Part shown: positions 7,705 to 12,409 of the stretch, piece after piece
Layout of the letters: the number at the start of each line of letters is the position of its first letter
How positions within the stretch are numbered: position 1 is the first letter of the stretch
DNA from: Bacteroides sp.
GTDB lineage: Bacteria; Bacteroidota; Bacteroidia; Bacteroidales; Muribaculaceae
Assembly: GCA_014801655.1 (NCBI GenBank)
Contig: JAAVDT010000043.1
Location: 1-12,409, forward strand
Length of the DNA stretch: 12,409 nt
Direction: 5' to 3'
Notes under the pieces: model-generated
Databases searched by the model: none
What the model saw: only the letters and a program-made list of their open reading frames with translations
What the model was told of the DNA's origin: nothing
Position numbers and translations under genes: made by a program

Positions 7705-8928
7705 TTAGTCGCGCAGGTGTGAGGCGAGCCAGGGGAGAATGAGGTGGGATTTGAAATAGTGGGAGGGCGGATCGACGTTGGCCAGGCGGAAGAAGGTGGC
7801 GCGGTCGATGCCGGAGGGCATCGATTCGATGGGAGCGCGGTTGGCCGGGTCGGCGAATTTGGGGTAATGATGCCACTCGAAATTGTCAGGTGCGCCGGCA
7901 ATGTTGTAGGCATCGCAGATGATGCGGAAGTCGCGGTCGAGACCTCCTTCGGTGCAGATCACAGGGCGCGGAGCGAGGGCGGCAACGATGTCGGGGAAGT
8001 CAAATTGGAGCAGAAACTCCGGGATGAGATGCTCGATGGAGTTGGGAAAGGGACGAGCTCCGTTGTCGCCGGGGCGATCCATTGTCAGTGCGCGCTCGCG
8101 GGTGCGGCATAGGAAGTCATTGTAGACAAACGCATAGATTGAATCGTCGAGCAGTCCGAGTGCCATCAACGGCTCTGTGCCGAGTGAAAATCCGCTTACA
8201 ATCAGGCGGTCGGGGCGCATTTCGGGCTGTGTCTTCATCCAGTCGAGGATGACGCGGTCTTGCCAAGAGGTGAGCCCGAGATAGCTCCAGCCACATTCGA
8301 GCAGAAAGCGGCTTGTTTCAAGGAAATCGGCATGACCGTCGTCGGAGAGTTCGCCGAACGAGGGGTTGTCGACCGCCACCGCCACGATGCCTGCTTTGAC
8401 AAAATCGAGCGCCATGGTGTTGCGGATAGCAGCCGTGTCGGCCTCACCCTCCAGAGAGTAGTTGCCGGCACGCTCGCCGGCGAGCAGCTCCTTGGTCTGA
8501 CCGAAGCCGGGAATGCAGAGTGCGGCGGGCGCGGGATGACGGGCATCGACTCCGTCGGGAATCAGCACCAGAAACGGCACCACGGCCGAATCTATCGGAT
8601 AGCTTTCCCAGCGTTCGATACGGTAGCCGGCGCGCTGTCGACTATCCACCCGGCGGGGCGCGGCGGAAGGAGCCTGCGGGTGACGCATCAGTCGCGCCAT
8701 GGCCTGCTTCATCTCGCCTTGCCACACCTTAAAGGAGTCGGCATCAATCGCTTCAGGGCGAAATGTCAGGCGAGGCGGATTGCGTCGCATCAGAGATTCA
8801 ACCACACCACGCGAGCGCAAAGCGCGACCATCGGAGCGAAGGCTGTCGCCACCGACCGAAGCATGAGCAGAGAGAGCGCACCACAATGCAAGAGTGAGCA
8901 CTGCAAAAAACTCCTTTAAGTTCATCAT
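7705..8928 (-). CDS. Secreted alpha/beta hydrolase (Abhydrolase_7 / acetyl-xylan-esterase-like), 407 aa
   Basis: The protein opens with a signal peptide (LTLALWCALSAHA, likely cut after Ala23), so it is exported, probably to the periplasm. Alpha/beta hydrolase landmarks follow in order: an oxyanion-type segment CIPGFGQTKE near 138-147, the nucleophile elbow GFSLG with Ser248, a likely acid in GGLDRDF (Asp331 or Asp333) and candidate catalytic histidines at 353/354 or 390. Length and layout fit Bacteroidota esterase/dienelactone-hydrolase relatives such as PF12715, which are often linked to deacylation of carbohydrates, but the substrate cannot be read from sequence. ATGs at 8928 and 8925 are both possible starts. 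It sits 274 bases upstream of the GLUG gene with its own -7 box, so co-transcription is uncertain. Confidence 0.85.
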   Translation of the reverse strand: MMNLKEFFAVLTLALWCALSAHASVGGDSLRSDGRALRSRGVVESLMRRNPPRLTFRPEAIDADSFKVWQGEMKQAMARLMRHPQAPSAAPRRVDSRQRAGYRIERWESYPIDSAVVPFLVLIPDGVDARHPAPAALCIPGFGQTKELLAGERAGNYSLEGEADTAAIRNTMALDFVKAGIVAVAVDNPSFGELSDDGHADFLETSRFLLECGWSYLGLTSWQDRVILDWMKTQPEMRPDRLIVSGFSLGTEPLMALGLLDDSIYAFVYNDFLCRTRERALTMDRPGDNGARPFPNSIEHLIPEFLLQFDFPDIVAALAPRPVICTEGGLDRDFRIICDAYNIAGAPDNFEWHHYPKFADPANRAPIESMPSGIDRATFFRLANVDPPSHYFKSHLILPWLASHLRD

Positions 8929-8950
8929 ATCATCAGGTTATAAATTTCTA

Positions 8951-8958
8951 CAAAGATA
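8951..8958 (-). promoter_or_regulatory. -7 box for the hydrolase gene
   Basis: The minus strand reads TATCTTTG, a perfect TAnnTTTG match about 22 bases upstream of the ATG, implying a very short leader. The -33 region has no clear TTG. Confidence 0.55.
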
Positions 8959-8980
8959 ATCAATTTTTTCTCGAATACAG

Positions 8981-9013
8981 TGATATAGAGAGCAGCAGTT
9001 TAGAAGTTAGAGC
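8981..9013. repeat. Degenerate TAGAG heptamer remnants
   Basis: ATAGAGAG and TTAGAAGTTAGAG motifs resemble decayed units of the CTCTNNN heptamers (read on the opposite strand) and flank the inverted module B copy on its left. Confidence 0.4.
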
Positions 9014-9026
9014 GGGCGCATTGGGA

Positions 9027-9223
9027 GGCAGGCCTGCGGCTACTCGCTTGTTTAGGATTTTGGAACCTATGGATTTGAAAGCCTACGGAACTTTTTTGTC
9101 GGCTGACGCCTCAATTACGGAACGGAGCGGAACGACACGGAACTTATTTATTCCTTATTCGCCTGAAAATTAACGCGCAGGGATTCGCTTCGCTCTCCGG
9201 GCAGGAACTCGCGGAAGCCTTAG
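9027..9223 (-). repeat. Module B, inverted copy 2
   Basis: This is the reverse complement of module B as found at 854-1038 and 9497-9685, with scattered substitutions. CGGAAC motifs at 9086, 9118, 9128 and 9138 keep the 32, 10 and 10 base spacing. Together with the direct copy at 9497-9685 it forms a large inverted repeat around a centre of about 270 bp. On the plus strand it encodes a complete 34-residue frame starting at ATG 9071 (MDLKAYGTFLSA) and stopping at TAA. Confidence 0.75.
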
Positions 9224-9314
9224 GGAGGAAAGAGAATAGAGTGGGGATATGCGTATCAAAAAGGGAGCCTCGGCAAAGGCGAAGTATTGCCCGGCGACAG
9301 GTCTTTGCATAGCA
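9224..9314. other. Spacer between inverted module B and module A
   Basis: Contains two or three TAGAG-type units (9230-9246) and a short unique stretch. I see no gene or clear signal in it. Confidence 0.4.
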
Positions 9315-9450
9315 TATACACCCCCAAAAACACCGCCTCTACGAGGCTCGTAGCATATAGCTTGCTCTCGACCTACCCCCAGGCTCCGAGTCCCTACGGG
9401 CTTCTACACCTGGGGTTTGAAGTGACCGGCGCACCTCCGGCGCGCCCCTC
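9315..9450 (+). repeat. Module A of the interspersed repeat, copy 2
   Basis: Nearly identical to 690-825. The CCCCAGGC (9377-9384) / CCTGGGG (9409-9415) stem is kept except for the loop-side pair, where G has become A. Unlike copy 1 it is preceded by unique sequence rather than by a heptamer array. Confidence 0.7.
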
Positions 9451-9452
9451 CA

Positions 9453-9494
9453 CTCTATATTCTCTATACCCTAAACTCCGCACTCTGCACTCTA
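9453..9494. repeat. CTCTNNN heptamers between modules A and B (second A-B copy)
   Basis: Units include CTCTATA twice, CCCTAAA, CTCCGCA, CTCTGCA and CTCTATC, some separated by one or two extra bases. This joint is longer than the equivalent at 826-847, as expected if the number of units changes over time. Confidence 0.65.
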
Positions 9495-9496
9495 TC

Positions 9497-9685
9497 AAGG
9501 GTTCCGCGAGTTCATGCCCGGAGAGCGAAGCGACTCCCTGCGCGTTCATTTTCAAGCAAGGCGGAAAAAGCAAATAAAGTTCCGTGTCGTTCCGCTCCGT
9601 TCCGTACTTGAGGCGCCAGCCGACAAAAAAGTTCCGTAGGCTTTCAAATCCATAAGTTCCAATCCCTAAGGCCGCAGGCAAGGAT
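9497..9685 (+). repeat. Module B, direct copy 3
   Basis: Same orientation as 854-1038. GTTCCG occurs at 9579, 9589, 9599 and 9631, giving 10, 10 and 32 base steps, plus one near its left end at 9501. The short minus-strand frame with DLKAYGTFLSAGAS and TERSGTTRNF is open here too. Confidence 0.75.
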
Positions 9686-9705
9686 GACAACCTCCTATGC
9701 TGAGC

Positions 9706-9754
9706 CTCTGCACTCTAAACTCTATTCTCTGCACTCTATTCTCTAAACTCTATA
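9706..9754. repeat. Perfectly phased CTCTNNN heptamer array (7 units) at a gene end
   Basis: Seven uninterrupted 7-bp units: CTCTGCA, CTCTAAA, CTCTATT, CTCTGCA, CTCTATT, CTCTAAA, CTCTATA. The array overlaps the 3' end of the 149-residue phage-like gene: its last codons (Tyr-Arg-Val) and its TAG stop are array sequence. Confidence 0.85.
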
Positions 9755-10192
9755 TTCTTTGAGGCGGAGGGTGGAGAGGGGGCGGGAGATGGCGGCGGTG
9801 ATGCGGTGGAGGAGCTGGTCGTAGGTGGCGAGGTGGGTGGCGGCGGCTTCGGAGCCGTTGAAGTTGTGGATTTCGCCGAGAAGTCGGGCTATGATGGCCC
9901 GCTCCATGAGCAGGCGCAGGGCGGCGGGCTGCGCCACGGTGGCCGGACGGAGGTCGAATTCGATGAGTGTGTCGGCCTCGGGGTCGAATGTCAGGGTGTC
10001 GATGTTGGTGTCGACCACGGCTGCCGACAGGGCGATGCAGAGCTCGGCGGCAACGCCCGAGAGCAATGCCTGGAGGGCAGATCGGCGCGAGGGGGATAGC
10101 ATGGTGGAATAGGAGTCGCGGAGAGTGGCGTCGAGAGCGGCAAGGGCGTAGACCTGGAGGAGGATGTCGTTGGATGATAGTGAGATTTTCAT
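9743..10192 (-). CDS. Small phage-cluster protein of unknown function (149 aa)
   Basis: Starts at ATG 10192 (MKISLSSNDILLQVYALAALDATL) and ends in a heptamer array that supplies the final EYRV codons and the TAG stop. The sequence is mostly helical, with alternating acidic and aliphatic stretches, no signal peptide and no membrane segment. Its size and position after a portal-like gene would suit a head-tail connector or a similar small structural protein, but that is inference from context only. The C-terminus may have been altered by the array. It lies 47 bases after the 139-residue gene in the same direction, so the two are probably co-transcribed. Confidence 0.7.
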   Translation of the reverse strand: MKISLSSNDILLQVYALAALDATLRDSYSTMLSPSRRSALQALLSGVAAELCIALSAAVVDTNIDTLTFDPEADTLIEFDLRPATVAQPAALRLLMERAIIARLLGEIHNFNGSEAAATHLATYDQLLHRITAAISRPLSTLRLKEYRV

Positions 10193-10204
10193 GAGTAAGA
10201 GGTT

Positions 10205-10253
10205 TTAGGGATTAGGGTTTAAGGATTAGGGGTTAGTGATTAGTGATTGGTTG
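10205..10253. repeat. TTAGGGN-type heptamer array (7 units) at a gene end
   Basis: Seven in-phase 7-bp units: TTAGGGA, TTAGGGT, TTAAGGA, TTAGGGG, TTAGTGA, TTAGTGA, TTGGTTG. It fills the 47-bp gap between two genes and covers the stop codon (TAA, 10240-10242) of the upstream one. It differs in sequence from the CTCTNNN family but shares the period and the position at a gene's 3' end. Confidence 0.8.
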
Positions 10254-10659
10254 AGAGGCGGCGGGGAGTGCGACGGCGGCGGTGGCGGAAGATTTTTTGG
10301 GCTGTGGAGGGGGCGATGTAGAATTTCGGGGGATGACACTCCACGAGCACTCTGGCGAGGGCTTGGCCTAACGACAGGCCGAGGCGCTCCTGACATTCCT
10401 CCACATCTTTGAGCAGCGAGGCCCAGAGGCCGATGGAGTTGACGCTGCCGATTCCGAAGCGTCCGCGGGAGCGGAAGCGGGTGAGCATGCGGTAGGCGTG
10501 GTCGTAGCCCACATAGTAGGCTCGGGGAGCCATTTCGATTGCCCGGCGGGTGAGGTCGGCGTCGGAGTCTCCCGAAAACCGACCGGTTTTCAGGAGCTCA
10601 CGGCAGCGGCCAACGAAGTCGGCATCGCGCAAGGCGCGCAGTGTTTCATAGTTTTTCAT
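10240..10659 (-). CDS. Phage-associated small protein of unknown function (139 aa)
   Basis: The ATG at 10659 (MKNYETLRALRDADFVGRC) is preferred over an in-frame upstream ATG at 10788, because the extension crosses a promoter-like region with inverted repeats and shows no protein-like composition. The body contains APRAYYVGYDHAYRML and a late VECHPPKFYIAPSTAQKIF segment; I have an impression of similar short proteins beside phage genes in Bacteroidales but no named function. The end is very basic (RHRRRRTPRR), which could bind nucleic acid. The stop codon lies inside a TTAGGGN heptamer array. A -7 box at 10749-10756 suggests it can be transcribed separately from the portal-like gene. Confidence 0.7.
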   Translation of the reverse strand: MKNYETLRALRDADFVGRCRELLKTGRFSGDSDADLTRRAIEMAPRAYYVGYDHAYRMLTRFRSRGRFGIGSVNSIGLWASLLKDVEECQERLGLSLGQALARVLVECHPPKFYIAPSTAQKIFRHRRRRTPRRLSTNH

Positions 10660-10706
10660 AGTATCGACAAATATCTTAAACAAAGTGTGTGTGATGAATA
10701 AAGAGA

Positions 10707-10783
10707 GTGTTGGCAAAACAACAATAGACATTGGTGTTTTTACATTGGCAAAATTACAACGCTGCTGTGCGCTTTGCCAACAC
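10707..10783. promoter_or_regulatory. Promoter region with flanking 11-bp inverted repeat and three TTGGCAAA copies
   Basis: GTGTTGGCAAA (10707-10717) and its exact inverse TTTGCCAACAC (10773-10783) flank 55 bases. A third TTGGCAAAA lies between them at 10745-10753. The central copy overlaps a TAATTTTG -7 box (minus strand, 10749-10756), and the right arm holds a TTG 21 bases upstream of it. The layout looks like a promoter with operator sites for a repressor, possibly the phage's own; the regulator is not in the window. Confidence 0.45.
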
Positions 10784-10813
10784 CTCATTGTTAAAAAATG
10801 TGTAATCCGTTAT

Positions 10814-12223
10814 TTACACCGATTTCATGATGCGGTTGCGGGCGGTTCGGAAGGAGTTGAACGAGTCGATCAGGTCGAGCAACGCCACGGTTGAACTCCG
10901 CAGCTGCGAGTCGAAAAGTGCCGCCGAGGTGTTGGCCTGCGGCAGTCGGCCCTGCATGGCTTCGCTGACGCCCGAAATCTGCTGAAAGAGCGAGAGCTGG
11001 GTTTCGAGCAGCCGGTAGGCACCGGAATGGTCGGCCGGACTGACCACCTGGTGGGGCTCGCTGCTGCCTGTGCGCCCGGCGCGATAGGGAATGATGGCGT
11101 TGGGCTTGGCCCAGAGCTTTGCAATGTCTTCCCAGGTGAATTCATTGACTTTCTGGTCGATGGGAAAGAGGAGCACACCCTTGGCCGACACGCGCATGAT
11201 CTGGTCGACAAGTGTGATGAGCGAATTGACACACCGCTGCTGGTCAATCAAATCCTCCACGAGCGAATGGACCTCGCCATCGATCATCGGGTAGAATTTC
11301 ACCACGAAGGGGTGCATGCCGTGGCGATAGGGGGAGTCGTAGTCGGCGAGGATTTCGCCGAGCGGGGTGTAGAATGTGCAGTGCCATCGCATGGAGATGG
11401 AGTTGCGGGTGTCGATGCCCTCAAGGCCGGCGGCTTCGCGGCGCAGGTTGAGCTCGGAGATGCTGCGGAGCTGCGAGGGGGAGGTGGTGAAGAGGCGTCC
11501 TTCATGGCGGTCGTGACACTTGACAATGGCCACGGAGCGGAGCGTCCACACCTCGATGACGCGACACAATCCACCCCCGGCGTGGAGAAAGCTCGACCCG
11601 GCTGAACGCCCTACGGCAGCACGCGGCGCGGGGAACTCGCTCTCAATCGCTCCATAGGCGCGGGAGATGCGGCTCATAATGGCGCGGTCGTTATTGCGTG
11701 CGAAACGCATGGTCACTTCGCGCACACTCATGGAGTGGAGCATGCCGATGAGCTGAATGTCATGGCCACGAGGGTCTTCAAAGCGGTTGACAAAGAAATT
11801 TTCGGGGCTCACATTGTCGACCCACACACCGGCTCCGGCGGGGCGGCTCTCGCAGACCACGCGCTGAATGGCGCAGCCCGATATCAGAAACTCCTCAAGC
11901 ATCCGGCAGTCCATCTCGGTCAGCAGATTGCGGTCGGCCACAGGGTCGGGCGCCTTTGGCGCGGCATCCTTCCCCTGGGGCTGCAGGAGCGAATTGCGGA
12001 AATTGCCGATAACGCATTTGACCAACTGGCGGAGCAGATTGTTGGTGTGGGGCGTCTGCCCCTGGGCGCGGGCGGCATCAGCTTCGGTCCAGGAGCTCAC
12101 GCGGCGGGAGTCGGCGGGGTCAGACCACTGGTCGCCATAGGTGTAGCGCTTGTAGCGGCGTCGACGTTGGCGCAGGTCGGCGAGGCAGTCGTAAGCCTCG
12201 CGGGCACGTTTGAAATTTTCCAT
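10814..12223 (-). CDS. Phage portal-like protein, probably C-terminally shortened (469 aa)
   Basis: The start at ATG 12223 (MENFKRAREAYDCL) is chosen because an in-frame extension to 12316 would read through a palindromic repeat and past a perfect -7 box. The N-terminus has the RRRYKRYTYGDQW segment followed by TPHTNNLLRQLVKCVIGNFRN (residues 57-77), typical of portal proteins of Bacteroidetes phages. The middle has SPYRHGMHPFVVKFYPMIDG and VEDLIDQQRCVNSLITLVDQ (297-341), and the end has ISGVSEAMQG...NTSAALFDSQ (417-440), all portal-like. Portals form the dodecameric DNA gate of the capsid. Relatives usually continue past the final helix, whereas this one stops at NRIMKSV, so it may be truncated. 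No terminase is seen; it would lie beyond the right edge. Confidence 0.75.
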   Translation of the reverse strand: MENFKRAREAYDCLADLRQRRRRYKRYTYGDQWSDPADSRRVSSWTEADAARAQGQTPHTNNLLRQLVKCVIGNFRNSLLQPQGKDAAPKAPDPVADRNLLTEMDCRMLEEFLISGCAIQRVVCESRPAGAGVWVDNVSPENFFVNRFEDPRGHDIQLIGMLHSMSVREVTMRFARNNDRAIMSRISRAYGAIESEFPAPRAAVGRSAGSSFLHAGGGLCRVIEVWTLRSVAIVKCHDRHEGRLFTTSPSQLRSISELNLRREAAGLEGIDTRNSISMRWHCTFYTPLGEILADYDSPYRHGMHPFVVKFYPMIDGEVHSLVEDLIDQQRCVNSLITLVDQIMRVSAKGVLLFPIDQKVNEFTWEDIAKLWAKPNAIIPYRAGRTGSSEPHQVVSPADHSGAYRLLETQLSLFQQISGVSEAMQGRLPQANTSAALFDSQLRSSTVALLDLIDSFNSFRTARNRIMKSV

Positions 12224-12229
12224 AGTTAC

Positions 12230-12409
12230 GTAAGTGTTCAAATTTAACCGATAGTAAGTGAACAAGAATCTTTTATACAATCTGCGACTTCTTTTTTGCC
12301 AATTCCACATTGTCACTCAGTCGCTTAGCTCGCTAAGCTCCATCGCTCCGCAGTGAAATTGCCTAAAAAATAAGCTCGCATATTGTATAAATTAAATTTG
12401 AACACTTAC
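12230..12409. repeat. 180-bp imperfect palindrome with perfect 18-bp ends (MITE-like or invertible element)
   Basis: GTAAGTGTTCAAATTTAA at 12230-12247 is repeated exactly, inverted, at 12392-12409. Inside, TTTATACAATCTGCGA (12272-12287) pairs with 12376-12391 at 15 of 16 positions, T-rich and AATTYCAC blocks also pair, and the centre is a hairpin GCTTAG-CTCG-CTAAGC (12323-12338). The left arm carries 23 extra bases (12248-12270) containing GTAAGTGAACAA, a near copy of the tip. It encodes no recognisable protein. The right flank is outside the window, so a target duplication cannot be tested. It could be a small non-autonomous transposable element, an invertible promoter segment, or a fold-back RNA structure. 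Confidence 0.75.
12239..12246 (-). promoter_or_regulatory. -7 box for the portal-like gene, inside the palindrome arm
   Basis: The minus strand reads TAAATTTG, matching TAnnTTTG, with a TTG (plus 12263-12265) 16 bases upstream. The leader to the ATG at 12223 would be about 10 bases. The box is part of the perfect 18-bp inverted repeat, so an outward-facing twin exists at 12393-12400. Confidence 0.5.

Noticed and set aside
8260-8919. 219-residue plus-strand open frame opposite the hydrolase
   Set aside because: The minus strand encodes a clear alpha/beta hydrolase with a signal peptide and GFSLG motif; the plus-strand frame is a shadow.
9706-9754. CRISPR-like array
   Set aside because: Units are 7 bp with no spacers, and no cas genes are nearby.
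10660-10788. Upstream ATG start (MRCWQSAQQ) for the 139-residue gene
   Set aside because: The extension is translated promoter and operator-like sequence with no protein-like features.
11027-11605. 192-residue plus-strand frame (and the one at 11735-12247) opposite the portal-like gene
   Set aside because: The minus-strand product has portal-family segments along its whole length; these are antisense shadows.
12224-12316. N-terminal extension of the portal-like protein starting MTMWNWQKR
   Set aside because: It would translate the palindromic repeat and crosses the -7 box; the ATG at 12223 gives a family-like start.
12230-12409. Integron attC site
   Set aside because: The ends lack the RYYYAAC and GTTRRRY core sites, and no integrase is present.

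Overview
The window looks like a chromosomal segment of a gut Bacteroidales, most likely Muribaculaceae (S24-7 group). The evidence is Bacteroidota-type -7 boxes (TAnnTTTG) ahead of genes that lack Shine-Dalgarno sequences, a giant GLUG-repeat secreted protein with a Bacteroidales-style C-terminal tail, the start of an ISAon1-type transposase gene, and GC-rich genes separated by AT-rich or repeat-filled gaps. The genus assignment is inference. Every convincing gene lies on the minus strand, so the window reads naturally from right to left.

Layout from left to right: 1-54 is the start of an IS transposase gene that runs off the edge. 33-233 is a signal-peptide-coding ORF running into that IS, possibly a secreted-protein gene cut by it. 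234-1081 has no convincing gene and holds a modular intergenic repeat: a hairpin-rich module A, a GTTCCG-rich module B, and CTCTNNN heptamer arrays. 1082-1112 is a perfect-stem terminator. 1137-7430 encodes a 2097-residue secreted beta-helix protein with three repeated GLUG modules, each followed by an Ig-like segment. 7705-8928 encodes a secreted alpha/beta hydrolase. 8929-9742 is another gene-free repeat region with one inverted copy of module B, one direct A-B copy and a clean heptamer array. 9743-12223 holds three phage-like genes (portal-like protein, then two small proteins of unknown function), probably a prophage remnant. 12230-12409 is a long imperfect palindrome with perfect 18-bp ends, each carrying an outward-facing -7 box.

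Functionally, the hydrolase and the giant beta-helix protein are both exported and may serve the cell surface or periplasm, but each seems to have its own promoter, so co-function is only a guess. The portal-like gene and its two followers resemble a decayed or partial phage structural cluster. The portal-like gene starts beside the palindrome, and the two downstream genes end inside heptamer repeat arrays that supply their stop codons.

The most unusual material is non-coding: the terminal palindrome with promoter-bearing arms, the A/B/heptamer modular repeat with GTTCCG motifs at helical-turn spacing, and two families of 7-bp tandem repeats placed exactly at gene ends.
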